Shown: positions 1 through 8,625 of the stretch, in pieces
Numbering within the stretch: position 1 is the stretch's first letter
Layout: each line of letters starts with the position of its first letter
Assembly (NCBI RefSeq): GCF_002836355.1
Contig: NZ_PJCA01000027.1
Coordinates: 372,281-436,280, forward strand
Reading direction: 5' to 3'
Source: Moritella sp. Urea-trap-13
GTDB lineage: Bacteria; Pseudomonadota; Gammaproteobacteria; Enterobacterales; Moritellaceae
DNA: 64,000 nucleotides
Position numbers and translations under genes: made by a program
The notes under the pieces: model-generated
The model's input: the letters and a program-made list of their open reading frames with translations, nothing else
Databases searched by the model: none
Told to the model about the DNA's origin: nothing

Positions 1-479
1 TTGATTGGCGCTTATTGGTTTCTCAGATGCATCAGGAAAGTCGTTTTAATCCGCAAGCGAAGTCTATGGCTGGGGCCAAAGGTCTATTCCAATTAATGCC
101 AAGGACCGCCAAAGAGTTAGGCATCTTGGATGTGCATGTACCAGAGCGGGGTATTCAAGCCGGTGTGCTTTATATGAACTGGGTACGTGAACGTATGCGC
201 AAAGACGAAGTGCAAGAAGATCAGCTAATCTGGTTTACGCTGGCGTCTTATAATGCCGGAGCTGGGCATGTTCGTGATGCCATGCGTTTGGCGAAACAAA
301 AAGGCTGGCGCGATGATGTCTGGTTTGGCCATGTTGAAAAAGCCATGTTGTTGCTGTCTAAATCTGAGTATGCAGCTAAAGCCCGATATGGTTATGTGCG
401 TGGGCAAGAACCCGTTAATTACATTCGTAAAATTAAACGGCGCTTTGAAACCTATGACAATATCGTCAACAAGATCTAG
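1..479 (+). CDS. mltF: Membrane-bound lytic transglycosylase F-like, 3' part only
   Basis: The reading frame is already open at base 3, so the gene starts before the window and only the last 158 residues are visible. They form a lysozyme-like SLT (transglycosylase family 1) domain. The catalytic Glu is in the motif HQESRFNP (codon at 36-38), followed by GAKGLFQLMP, LASYNAGAGH and the MltF-like ending YGYVRGQEPVNYIRKI. Such enzymes cleave the MurNAc-GlcNAc bond of peptidoglycan to give 1,6-anhydro ends, acting in the periplasm from an outer-membrane anchor. MltF normally has an N-terminal SBP_bac_3-like regulatory domain, which would lie outside this window, so MltF rather than another SLT enzyme is an inference from the C-terminal motif. 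Confidence 0.85.
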   Translation, partial: DWRLLVSQMHQESRFNPQAKSMAGAKGLFQLMPRTAKELGILDVHVPERGIQAGVLYMNWVRERMRKDEVQEDQLIWFTLASYNAGAGHVRDAMRLAKQKGWRDDVWFGHVEKAMLLLSKSEYAAKARYGYVRGQEPVNYIRKIKRRFETYDNIVNKI

Positions 480-612
480 GCAGATCGAGAAAGATCTAAG
501 CGGATGTGAGGTGAGTGAATTATGCCTAGGCTATTGTTTAAGCTTAGCTGGTTTGTTGGTCTGAATGTTGATTTGTTGGCCTAAATGGTGGCTGAGTTCA
601 TCGCAACAGAGA

Positions 613-647
613 TAACAGGGTCATTGCTGTTGCGGTGACCCTGTTAT
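613..647 (+). terminator. Stem-loop between mltF and menA
   Basis: An 11-bp perfect inverted repeat (TAACAGGGTCA / TGACCCTGTTA) encloses a 12-base loop 130 bases after the mltF stop. There is only a weak T run (TTATT), so this may be an imperfect intrinsic terminator or just a structured 3' end. Confidence 0.45.
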
Positions 648-722
648 TCATAGAATAAAAGTGGACATTACTAAATAGGTATTTTATGCTCATTTTATCT
701 ATTTCCCGCAGTGCTAAATGTT

Positions 723-1589
723 ATGACTACATTATCTTCTTGGTTTCTTGTTACTCGTCCAAAAACACTACTGGTGGCACTGGCAGTTATTTTACTTGGG
801 CAAACGCTGGCATGGTTCGACTCTCCGGTTAATTTCAGTTTTTATATAGCCATATTGTGCATGGTTTGCTGTATGGCATTACAAATTGCCGTGAATCTTT
901 CTAATGATTATTTCGATGGTAAGAGTGGCGTTGATGGTGATGACAGGTTAGGACCTGATCGTGCATTACAAAAAGGACTTATATCTGCAGCGCATTTACG
1001 CCTTGGCATTATCGCAATGTGTTTACTGGCTATTGTTAGCGGCTGTTATCTTATCTATGTTGGTGGTTGGGCTTACGTCGTGTTAGGTCTGTTATCTTTG
1101 CTTGGTGTATATGTTTATAGTGGTGGGCCACGCCCGCTGGCGTCACATGGGCTCGGTGAAGTCGCCGTGTTTCTTTATTTTGGCTGGCTGGCAGTCGTCG
1201 GTAGTTATTATTTACAAACTCAAGTACTAACGCTTGATGTATTTATTCCTGCTAGTCAAATCGGCTTTTTGGTTGTGGCTATCATGCTAGTGAATAACAT
1301 TCGTGATGTCGCATCGGATCGCAGAGCCCAAAAATTTACTTTAGCAACGCGGTTAGGCGTAAAAGCCAGTAAGCACCTTTATTGTATGACGGTGTTATTA
1401 CCGTCGTTATTATTGCTTGTTGATCATTATCAGGGGCTGGTGATGCTGCTGTTATTACCGGTGCAATTAGCCTTGTGTGTGGCGATATATCAACGCGATG
1501 GCAAGCAGTTAAACGCACAGCTAGCACAAACGTCGCTGGTGGTTTTATTATGGGGCGGGTTTTACTCAGTGGATTTAATGCTGGGGTGA
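723..1589 (+). CDS. menA: 1,4-dihydroxy-2-naphthoate polyprenyltransferase
   Basis: UbiA-superfamily integral membrane prenyltransferase that attaches the polyprenyl chain to 1,4-dihydroxy-2-naphthoate, giving demethylmenaquinone. The first Asp-rich motif is visible as NLSNDYFDG followed by DDRLGPDRALQKG, and the second as NNIRDVASDRRAQKFTLATRLG, a good match to MenA. Eight or nine hydrophobic segments fill the rest. The ATG at 723 gives 288 residues and puts the typical RPKTLLVALA segment near the N-terminus; a GTG at 711 in the same frame is possible, and neither has a strong ribosome site. Menaquinone is the usual electron donor for the fumarate reductase encoded at 13-16.5 kb. The gene is followed directly by a strong terminator. 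Confidence 0.9.
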   Translation: MTTLSSWFLVTRPKTLLVALAVILLGQTLAWFDSPVNFSFYIAILCMVCCMALQIAVNLSNDYFDGKSGVDGDDRLGPDRALQKGLISAAHLRLGIIAMCLLAIVSGCYLIYVGGWAYVVLGLLSLLGVYVYSGGPRPLASHGLGEVAVFLYFGWLAVVGSYYLQTQVLTLDVFIPASQIGFLVVAIMLVNNIRDVASDRRAQKFTLATRLGVKASKHLYCMTVLLPSLLLLVDHYQGLVMLLLLPVQLALCVAIYQRDGKQLNAQLAQTSLVVLLWGGFYSVDLMLG

Positions 1590-1590
1590 T

Positions 1591-1630
1591 AAAAATACCG
1601 CGTTAGTTTAAGCTAACGCGGTATTTTTTT
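1591..1630 (+). terminator. Intrinsic terminator of menA (probably bidirectional)
   Basis: Perfect stem ATACCGCGTTAG / CTAACGCGGTAT with a short loop, A-rich on the left and seven T on the right. It lies between convergent menA and flgP and can serve both. Confidence 0.9.
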
Positions 1631-1652
1631 AACTTATTTTTATAATCAGTGC

Positions 1653-2111
1653 TTAATAGCGGGTCTTTTGCACGCGCGTTGGCATTGATGAGGTATTTTC
1701 ATAGAGCTCAAAAACCCGTTTAAAATCGAGTTCTAACTCGGTCGCATAGACATCGTCATTAACAGGGTAAGTCTGTACGACTCGAGCACCACGGATAATA
1801 CCGGATACCGATGCTTCGATTGACTCACCTTGCAGTGAACGTGATTTATAATTGCTATCACTGTAAATCTCCTGTCCACTGACTTGCTCTGCTAATTCAC
1901 GATAAGCATCTAATTTAGAGGCTCGCATTGCATTAAGCATACGTTCACTGTCACTATTGCCCGGCTGAGAACTTAAAGCTGCATAGCCAACGGCTTTAAG
2001 TACAGGGAATGATTTTGGTTCTTTGATATCATAAACCGTATTTTTTTCTAATAGTGAACAGCCTGTTAAACTAACCAGAGTTGCAAGTATCAGTAAACGT
2101 AGATATTTCAT
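1653..2111 (-). CDS. flgP: FlgP-like outer membrane lipoprotein (LPP20 family)
   Basis: A 152-residue lipoprotein. The signal peptide ends in the lipobox LTGC (Cys18), and the body resembles the LPP20/FlgP family, with an Ala-rich helix containing RMLNAMRASKLDAYRELAEQ and a late strand segment. In Vibrio, FlgP and FlgO are outer-membrane proteins of the flagellar basal body required for full motility. Here flgP starts 9 bases after the flgO stop on the same strand, with an AAGGT ribosome site, and flgT is divergent. This matches the Vibrio flgOP/flgT arrangement, and that context decides the call over a generic LPP20 lipoprotein. Confidence 0.82.
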   Translation of the reverse strand: MKYLRLLILATLVSLTGCSLLEKNTVYDIKEPKSFPVLKAVGYAALSSQPGNSDSERMLNAMRASKLDAYRELAEQVSGQEIYSDSNYKSRSLQGESIEASVSGIIRGARVVQTYPVNDDVYATELELDFKRVFELYENTSSMPTRVQKTRY

Positions 2112-2120
2112 TGATAAACC

Positions 2121-2804
2121 TTACTTAGTAATACGCACCGAAGGCGCTGAACCAGAACGATAAATATAACGTCCACGACCTTCTAGCGGCCCCATACTAT
2201 TTGAACCACCAATGACTAAATGGTTAGGGATGATACCCTGTGAGGTAGATTCAACAAAACCTGATTCCATATTGATCACGCGCATATTTACTATCACACC
2301 TTCACTGTTACGTGACATGGTGCCTGTGAGGATGCGAGAAACAGGTAATTGACCACGTAATTTTTTCCAATCACGGGTAAATACAAAGTCACCTTGACCG
2401 GTAACGCTAATGGTACCTGTGGTTTTATAATCAATCACTGGAATACGACGAATAGTTAATTCATGAATAAACGATTCTGATAATGTTTGGCCAAGCCAGT
2501 TTGTTGTCGATAGATCGTCAAGATTTACGAAGGAAGTGACAGCAATCGGTTCATTATTCGGAATAATCGACAAATCATTGACGATCAACTGATCCGCTAA
2601 ACCGCGCACGATAAAACTTAATTCTTGGGTATAGTTTATCGGTTGGTTTGGTAACAAACTTCTTGGATATTTTGGTTCATAAGAATTACCATCCCACGTT
2701 GAATGAGGCGGTGTTTCCTTCTCTGCTTCTGGGGTCACCGGATGCTTTAATGCGCAACCAGTGAGTAGGGTAATTAGGCTGATAGCTATGACTGCCTTTT
2801 TCAT
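2121..2804 (-). CDS. flgO: FlgO family outer membrane protein
   Basis: A 227-residue lipoprotein with lipobox LTGC (Cys17) and a FlgO domain: a long helix FIVRGLADQLIVN, then IAVTSFVNLDDL, WLGQTLSESFIHELTIRRIPVIDY and a C-terminal segment with ILTGTMSRN. FlgO works with FlgP and FlgT in the outer-membrane part of the sheathed or polar flagellar motor of Vibrio. The start is supported by AAGGAAG eight bases upstream. It is the middle gene of a three-gene leftward operon led by a small lipoprotein and driven by a candidate sigma-54 promoter at 3204-3221. Confidence 0.85.
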   Translation of the reverse strand: MKKAVIAISLITLLTGCALKHPVTPEAEKETPPHSTWDGNSYEPKYPRSLLPNQPINYTQELSFIVRGLADQLIVNDLSIIPNNEPIAVTSFVNLDDLSTTNWLGQTLSESFIHELTIRRIPVIDYKTTGTISVTGQGDFVFTRDWKKLRGQLPVSRILTGTMSRNSEGVIVNMRVINMESGFVESTSQGIIPNHLVIGGSNSMGPLEGRGRYIYRSGSAPSVRITK

Positions 2805-2843
2805 ATTACTTCCTTAAGTGCTTTAATTATTGTCATTAAACCG

Positions 2844-3113
2844 TTATTTACCGCTGGCTGAAACGTCGCGGGGATAAGGATAGGTATAAGGACTTCTAAA
2901 TATATTGTTGTACTGTTCTTTAGTAAGCACACTTTGTGCCATATTTGCATTATGACCATTCGATTGATAAACAGGCTGGATAATAACTTGTTTAATAACG
3001 ACTGGCTGCACTTTGGTATTAGCACCTGTTAGCAATACGTGACCTGGTTCTTCAATCACAGTGCATGCTGAAGTCAACACAACCACTAATGACGGCAGTA
3101 AAAAACGCTTCAT
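2844..3113 (-). CDS. Small lipoprotein of the flgOP operon, function unknown
   Basis: An 89-residue protein whose signal peptide ends in the lipobox LTSAC (Cys17). The mature part is short and polar (VIEEPGHVLLTG, a Val-rich strand VVIKQVIIQPVY, then a Tyr/Pro-rich tail) with no domain I recognise. The ATG at 3113 is chosen over upstream in-frame codons because AGGA precedes it and the signal peptide begins there. It is the first gene after the sigma-54 promoter, 39 bases before flgO, so a role at the flagellar base is likely by position only. Confidence 0.7.
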   Translation of the reverse strand: MKRFLLPSLVVVLTSACTVIEEPGHVLLTGANTKVQPVVIKQVIIQPVYQSNGHNANMAQSVLTKEQYNNIFRSPYTYPYPRDVSASGK

Positions 3114-3203
3114 ATTGGTTCCTAAATTTACGCTATGTGCGAGCCTAGCCATTGACAATAATTTCTGTATGGCCAGTTAAATACGTGATTAATGTATAAA
3201 TGT

Positions 3204-3221
3204 AAGCAAATTTCTTGCCAA
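3204..3221 (-). promoter_or_regulatory. Candidate sigma-54 promoter for lipoprotein-flgO-flgP
   Basis: Read leftward, TTGGCAAGAAATTTGCTT has the invariant GG and GC doublets exactly ten bases apart, as in the -24/-12 consensus TGGCAC-N5-TTGC. Transcription would start near 3194, about 80 bases before the lipoprotein ATG. Vibrio flgO, flgP and flgT are known class III genes dependent on RpoN and FlrC. Confidence 0.75.
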
Positions 3222-3310
3222 AATATGTTTATCGTTAAATTATTACTATAATAGCGTTTTTAACCATTAAATTAACGTAGAGATGAATTTATATTTATAA
3301 ATATTTGATC

Positions 3311-3327
3311 TGGTACAAATGTTGCTT
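3311..3327 (+). promoter_or_regulatory. Candidate sigma-54 promoter for flgT
   Basis: TGGTACAAATGTTGCTT keeps the GG-N10-GC spacing of a -24/-12 promoter. The predicted start near 3337 lies 30 bases before the flgT ATG. It points away from the leftward sigma-54 site 90 bases away, so the two could share one enhancer-binding protein site between them. Confidence 0.72.
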
Positions 3328-3366
3328 TTAAAATAGACATCTCCAGAATTCATATGCGATTAAAAA

Positions 3367-4530
3367 ATGAGAAAACTGCTATTACTATTATTGGTCTGTT
3401 GTTCGTTCACCTTACATGCTGAGTGGTATGAGGTTGAGGGTGAGGCGATTATTATTGACAATGATGTGGACATTGCACGTGAGTTGGCGGTACGTAATGC
3501 CTTGAAACAAGCGTTACTCTATGCCGGAGCATCGGTTTCAAGCTTACAATCTTTTAATGGTGGTAAAATATTATCGGATAGATTTCAAGTACGTATGGAT
3601 GGTGAAGTCAGAGATATTCGCTTAAAAAGTGAATCGATAAAACGAGATAAAATAACCGTCCAAATAGTGACTGATATTGTGGCTGACCGCAATAAGTGTC
3701 TAAGCGCGGGTTATCAAAAATCAGTGTCGCTATTACGTTTTGATATCCGCCATCGTGAACAAGCAAGTTACGGTGGTATCTATAATATCAATGAGTCATT
3801 TAGTCGTTTGTTATATCAAAGTCTACGCAAAAATAGTCAAACTTTTGATGCCCGTGAATTTATTAATCAAAATATTGGTTTTAGCGGCAGTTCTTTGCCG
3901 CTGCGTGGAAACCTAACGTCACACGAAGTGAAGCAGATAAGCAAGTCTGCAGATAGCCAATATATTATTCTGGGTTCGATTACGGATCTGTCGACCTTTA
4001 AACCGGCTGTGAATGGCATAGCAAAGATATTCGCTGGTGATTTACCTGAGCGTAATTTCCGTTTGAATATACAAGTGTTTGATGGTTTTAACGGTAATCT
4101 ATTGTTTGATCGTAATTACAGTAAAGTCACTAAGTGGGAATTTGCTAAACACCGAGTTGTTGATACTGATACGCTAAAATTTTGGCGCTCTGAGTTTGGT
4201 ATATCGTTGCAGTTAATTATTGACGATGTGTTATTCGATTTAGATGCCAGCTTGCAATGTAAATTGGTTGAAGCGCGAGTGATTGCGGTTGATGGTAATG
4301 AAGTGAACATTAATATTGGTCGTAACAATGGTCTAAAATTAGGTGATCAATTTATGATTAAACACACTGGTAGTTATGTTGATCAATTTGGTATTAGCCG
4401 TAAAAAAGAAACCAATAGCAGTAGCAAAGTGGAAGTAACCAAGCTTTACGATCAACAAGCGAGTCTGATGACAGTTGATAGACAGCCCACGGCGAATGTG
4501 CAAATTGATGACTTGGTTATTTTAAACTAA
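3367..4530 (+). CDS. flgT: Flagellar assembly protein FlgT
   Basis: A 387-residue exported protein; the signal peptide probably ends at LHA before EWYEVEG. The N-terminal domain carries the FlgT-type pattern of an early helix IARELAVRNALKQALLYAGAS followed by VSSLQSF and VQIVTDI. The middle and C-terminal domains follow, with a final segment INIGRNNGLKLGDQF typical of the FlgT C-terminus. In Vibrio, FlgT forms the H-ring around the LP-ring and is needed to assemble the MotX/Y T-ring. The length matches the family. The ATG at 3367 gives a proper signal peptide though its ribosome site is weak. It is followed by a small hairpin at 4542-4556 (GCTATG TGA CATAGC). Confidence 0.88.
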   Translation: MRKLLLLLLVCCSFTLHAEWYEVEGEAIIIDNDVDIARELAVRNALKQALLYAGASVSSLQSFNGGKILSDRFQVRMDGEVRDIRLKSESIKRDKITVQIVTDIVADRNKCLSAGYQKSVSLLRFDIRHREQASYGGIYNINESFSRLLYQSLRKNSQTFDAREFINQNIGFSGSSLPLRGNLTSHEVKQISKSADSQYIILGSITDLSTFKPAVNGIAKIFAGDLPERNFRLNIQVFDGFNGNLLFDRNYSKVTKWEFAKHRVVDTDTLKFWRSEFGISLQLIIDDVLFDLDASLQCKLVEARVIAVDGNEVNINIGRNNGLKLGDQFMIKHTGSYVDQFGISRKKETNSSSKVEVTKLYDQQASLMTVDRQPTANVQIDDLVILN

Positions 4531-4705
4531 TACAAAATAGTGCTATGTGACATAGCTTCATATTGTTATTTTGATTTTGTGGTTATGTCACAGTTGTTAT
4601 TATTTATTACTCTTTACCAATTGTTTTTTTGTGTTGATACTGTTATTGATTTATGTCGGCTGAATGACTGAGCCGAGTCGTTTAAATACTGGGAGTTTTC
4701 AATAT

Positions 4706-5788
4706 ATGTGGTTTTTGATTGTTGCTATTGTCGTGTTTGCTTTTTTATTGTTTATTCGTAATTTGTACGGTGAGGATCTACGCCAATATGACAGCACCGA
4801 TTTAAGTGCAACTTTCTATCGTCCAACACCTTCGCATAAATATCCGCAAGCATTGGAACTACTCGCAAGCATTCAACAGCCCATTAGCTTTACTAAACCG
4901 AGTAACTATCTCTATGCATTACGTAAAAAAATTGATCGTTTAGGGGATGTTGAATTAGATTGTGAAATCATTCCTGTTGCTACCCAGTTTCAAGGAAAAT
5001 GCGTGATGGGCGAGTGGATAATCAGTAAAAATAGTGATGTAAATAAGCGCTTACTTTATATTCACGGTGGTGGCTTTGTCGTAGGTAGTGCTAAAAGTCA
5101 CCGCGTGGTCACCGAACGTTTATCTCGTGAGCTTGGTGTTGCTGTGTTTGCGGTTAATTATGACATGATCCCCGATGGTAAAAGAGCTAAGGGCATTGAA
5201 GATTGCCGTAATGCCTATCAATGGTTACTAGAGCATAATCCTTATCAGCAGCAAGTATGCCACCGTATTTACGTTGCGGGTGACTCCGCCGGTGGTAATT
5301 TAAGCCTGTCTCTTATTGGTTGGCTTAAACACCAAAATATCCGTCAAGTTGATGCGGCTATTGCGATATGTCCCTGTATTGACAGTACCTTCAGCTATGG
5401 CAGTTTAAGTTATAATGCCAAAACTGACTTTTTATTAAATCCATTCATGGGTAAGTTCCAGCACTTTCCGCAATTCATATTACTTATCTGGGTAACTATA
5501 TTATTTCGTATGAATCCGAGTAACCCGAAGATATCCCCCATTTTCGCCAACCTAGCTGATTTACCGCCAATTTTAATCCAAGCCAGTGATACCGAAATGA
5601 TGGTTGATGATTCGCGTCGTTATACCAATAAAGCTCGCTCACAAGGTTCTGATGTGCGTTTGCAAACATGGTCTAACATGCTCCATGTCTGGCATTTATT
5701 TGATTTGGAAGAGGCCGATGAGGCATACGCGGAAATAGGTAAGTTTGTCGCACAAAGTGAACATCAATTAGAAAGAGTGGTGGGTTAA
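4706..5788 (+). CDS. Membrane-anchored alpha/beta hydrolase, HSL (hormone-sensitive lipase) family
   Basis: Esterase/lipase-type serine hydrolase. The oxyanion motif is HGGGFVVGS, the nucleophile elbow GDSAGGN, the acid region ASDTEMMVDD and the base region NMLHVWH, all in the order expected for the HSL/Aes family. An N-terminal hydrophobic segment (WFLIVAIVVFAFLLF) should anchor it in the inner membrane. The ATG at 4706 is preceded by GGGAG at good distance and gives 360 residues; an ATG at 4664 in the same frame would add 14 residues but has no ribosome site. The substrate cannot be told from sequence. It stands alone, between flgT and the amidohydrolase gene. Confidence 0.82.
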   Translation: MWFLIVAIVVFAFLLFIRNLYGEDLRQYDSTDLSATFYRPTPSHKYPQALELLASIQQPISFTKPSNYLYALRKKIDRLGDVELDCEIIPVATQFQGKCVMGEWIISKNSDVNKRLLYIHGGGFVVGSAKSHRVVTERLSRELGVAVFAVNYDMIPDGKRAKGIEDCRNAYQWLLEHNPYQQQVCHRIYVAGDSAGGNLSLSLIGWLKHQNIRQVDAAIAICPCIDSTFSYGSLSYNAKTDFLLNPFMGKFQHFPQFILLIWVTILFRMNPSNPKISPIFANLADLPPILIQASDTEMMVDDSRRYTNKARSQGSDVRLQTWSNMLHVWHLFDLEEADEAYAEIGKFVAQSEHQLERVVG

Positions 5789-5879
5789 CAGTCCTTCTCT
5801 GACGGTGATTTTATGGTTTTATAGTGACTGATATGTTATTTTATGCCAACTTTCACTGAGTTATAAAGGGAGTGGCGTA

Positions 5880-8252
5880 ATGTCAACTCAAGGCTTAACT
5901 AGCCCTATTCAATCGTTTTCTGTTTTTGTGCAATGGGTTATGCAAGTAACCCTATTGTGCGGTTTGCTGTTTAGCCTACAAGTTAATGCAACGGCGACGG
6001 TAAAGGCTGAGACGAATACAGTCCCTAATGAGCTGACGACTGCCACTCCACCAAAAGATAACGAAACGCCAAAAGTAAGCGACATAAAAGCCGCCGATAA
6101 GACCGTGTTACAAGCACCAATGGAAGTGCCTTTACCCATTAAAGCACAGCCTGTTATTGCCGATGCCATTTATTTTGGCGGTGATATTTTGACAATGACT
6201 GGGGTGCTACCAAGTTATGTTGAAGCCGTTGCGACTAAAGATACGAAGATCATTTTTGTCGGCACAAAGATCGAGGCGATGAATCTCAGTGGTGATAATA
6301 CCAAGCTGATTAATATTAGCGGTAAAACTATGTTGCCGGGTTTTATCGAACCGCACGTACATCCTTCTATTGCCGCGATCATGTTGCCTAATGAAATCAT
6401 TGCACCTTATGATTGGGTTTTACCTAACGAAGTTAAAAAAGGTGTATCTGGTCATTTCGCTTATCTTGAGCGTTTAAAAAAATCGATTGATGCCAATGCC
6501 GACGAAGATAAGGTGTTCTTTGTTTGGGGTTACCATCAACTTTGGCATGGTGAATTAACCCGTCAAATATTAACTGAATTGTCACCAGATAAACCCGTTG
6601 CCATCATTCACCGTTCTTTTCATGAAGTATTCTTAAACGATGCCGCGATCAAAAAATTTGGCCTGAAACAAGCCGATTTTGCTGACAACCCACAAGTCGA
6701 TTGGAACAAAGGCCATTTTTATGAAGGCGGTTGGCTAGCATTAGTACCTAAAATTGCAGCAGATTTAATTAACCCTGACAGTTATAAGTTAGGGCTCAAG
6801 ATCATGTCACAGCTAGTACTTAAAAATGGCATCACCACTATCGCTGAACCTGGCTTTCCAAGCTCTAATTTTGATTTAGAGTACCAGTTATTAAAATCTG
6901 AAATGGATCAAAAACCGCCTTATGATGTGTTTTTAATTCCAAGCGGCACGTATTTATATAACGCCAAAGACCAGAGTAACGATAAAGCCTTAGCATTTAT
7001 TGAAACCTTAGAAGATGAGTATAATACTGACAATATCAAATTTTTACCTAAGCAAGTAAAGCTATTTTCAGATGGTGCAATCTATTCTCAGTTAATGCAG
7101 ATGAAAGACGGCTATCTGGATGGTCATGAAGGTGAGTGGATGACGCCGCTGGATTTATTTCAGCAGCAGCTAAGCTTCTATTGGGACAAGGGGTATCAGA
7201 TCCATGTACATGCTAATGGCGATCTCGGTATCCAACAAGTATTGGACTTTAACAAAGCCGATCAAGTTCGAGTTGCACGTGAAGATCATCGTCTGACATT
7301 ACACCACATGGGATACTTTACTCAAGATCAGGTTAAGCAATTAGCTGACTTGGATGTTGAAACATCGGTAAATCCTTATTATTTATGGGCGTTAGCGGAT
7401 AAATACTCGGACGTTGGGTTGGGTCGTGAACGTGCAGAGAATTTAGTACGTGTTAATAGTTTAATGAAAAACAATATACCGGTGTCATTTCATTCTGACT
7501 TTTCAATGGCACCAATGGAGCCGTTAACCTTAGTGTGGACGGCTGTTAACCGAATCACATCGCAAGGCAACAAGGTTTCACAAGGTGAACGTATTAGCGC
7601 TTATCAAGCGATGCAAGCCATTACTATTAATGCCGCTCATACCTTAAGACTGGAAGATAAAATTGGCTCTATCGTTGTTGGTAAAACCGCTAACTTTACC
7701 TTGCTTGAGCAAAACCCGCTAAAAGTAACGCCCATGCAGATTAAAGATATTCCAGTATGGGGCGTGGTATTTGAAGATCAGGTTAATACCGTAGTGACTG
7801 CGCCGAAGCAGAAAAATTTAGAAGTGCGGGTTATTTACTTAGAACGCTCGAGTTTACCTGCATCGTCTACGATCACCGTGACACTTGAAGATGTGTCTCA
7901 GACGGATATTAGTCGTTCAATGTTGGGACAGAAAACAATCGCTGCCACGACACCACCACCTTATAATATTTCTCTGCAGTACGACCCTGCCGCATTTGAT
8001 AATAATGGCCAGTATGTTGTCAGAGCTAGAATTGAAAATGCTGGCAAACCGTTATATTCGGCGACGCTAGATTTACCTGAGCGAGATAAGCTGTCAGGGC
8101 AGTTATTTGAGTTAATGGTTAAGGCTGTCCCACAGCCGGCAGCGATTGTTGATAACAGTTCTGAACCTGCGTCAGCATCCTCTGCTACCGCGACGAGTAC
8201 ACCAGCTGCATCGACGAAACCTTCTACATCTACAACACCTGCAATACCTTAA
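5880..8252 (+). CDS. Exported amidohydrolase (YtcJ type) fused to a YbaY-like C-terminal domain
   Basis: A 790-residue protein. A hydrophobic N-terminal segment is followed by a Thr/Ala/Lys-rich linker. Residues about 85-635 form an Amidohydrolase_3 (YtcJ-like) barrel with the metal motif EPHVHPS, a later HVHANGDLG, the histidines of LHHMGYFT and the acid of SFHSDFSMAPMEP. Residues about 645-750 are a separate beta domain (RVIYLERSSLP, TVTLEDVSQ, PPYNISLQYD, YVVRARIENAGKPL) that matches the YbaY/YscW fold and closely resembles the N-terminal domain of the next gene product. A Ser/Ala/Thr-rich tail ends the protein. Start supported by AAGGGAG. It probably acts in the periplasm on an unknown amide or ester. 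The fusion is unusual. Confidence 0.82.
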   Translation: MSTQGLTSPIQSFSVFVQWVMQVTLLCGLLFSLQVNATATVKAETNTVPNELTTATPPKDNETPKVSDIKAADKTVLQAPMEVPLPIKAQPVIADAIYFGGDILTMTGVLPSYVEAVATKDTKIIFVGTKIEAMNLSGDNTKLINISGKTMLPGFIEPHVHPSIAAIMLPNEIIAPYDWVLPNEVKKGVSGHFAYLERLKKSIDANADEDKVFFVWGYHQLWHGELTRQILTELSPDKPVAIIHRSFHEVFLNDAAIKKFGLKQADFADNPQVDWNKGHFYEGGWLALVPKIAADLINPDSYKLGLKIMSQLVLKNGITTIAEPGFPSSNFDLEYQLLKSEMDQKPPYDVFLIPSGTYLYNAKDQSNDKALAFIETLEDEYNTDNIKFLPKQVKLFSDGAIYSQLMQMKDGYLDGHEGEWMTPLDLFQQQLSFYWDKGYQIHVHANGDLGIQQVLDFNKADQVRVAREDHRLTLHHMGYFTQDQVKQLADLDVETSVNPYYLWALADKYSDVGLGRERAENLVRVNSLMKNNIPVSFHSDFSMAPMEPLTLVWTAVNRITSQGNKVSQGERISAYQAMQAITINAAHTLRLEDKIGSIVVGKTANFTLLEQNPLKVTPMQIKDIPVWGVVFEDQVNTVVTAPKQKNLEVRVIYLERSSLPASSTITVTLEDVSQTDISRSMLGQKTIAATTPPPYNISLQYDPAAFDNNGQYVVRARIENAGKPLYSATLDLPERDKLSGQLFELMVKAVPQPAAIVDNSSEPASASSATATSTPAASTKPSTSTTPAIP

Positions 8253-8317
8253 GATCCCTTCTGTTTCGTGAGCCTTTGTTTTACAGAGGCTTAGTACTGA
8301 GGCATAATTTGATCTGC

Positions 8318-8348
8318 CCGAGTATTATACCGAAATAATCTCGGTTTT
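8318..8348 (+). terminator. Probable terminator of the amidohydrolase gene
   Basis: Arms CCGAG(T)ATTAT and ATAATCTCGG pair with one bulged base around loop ACCGAA, then TTTT. The rest of the 373-base gap 8253-8625 shows nothing coding; it is AT-rich and should hold the promoter of the following lipoprotein gene. Confidence 0.6.
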
Positions 8349-8625
8349 ATCGATTGATAATATATTAATCATACTTAGTGCTATTGCATGGTTTATTTTA
8401 TTGTGTATTATGCCGTTTCAAGTTTTAACTGCTATTTTTCCTATCGTCATCTCCAATGAGTATTTAATCATATCTCCATCTTATTTTAACCTGGTTCGGT
8501 TTAATTAATTTTATGTCTTGAAGTGTTTTATCGTTTGCTAATTAATGCGGTTAGTTCTAATCTCGAGAGTGTGATACTGGGTTCAAGTAATAAGTGGAAA
8601 ATATTCTTTAAAGGTAGCTATTTAC

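Noticed and set aside
253-564. A 103-codon frame overlapping the mltF end
   Set aside because: Out-of-frame shadow of the SLT domain with no ribosome site and no recognisable protein character.
3354-3422. A 22-codon frame starting 13 bases before flgT in another frame
   Set aside because: It might be an upstream ORF affecting flgT translation, but it lacks a ribosome site and is probably chance.
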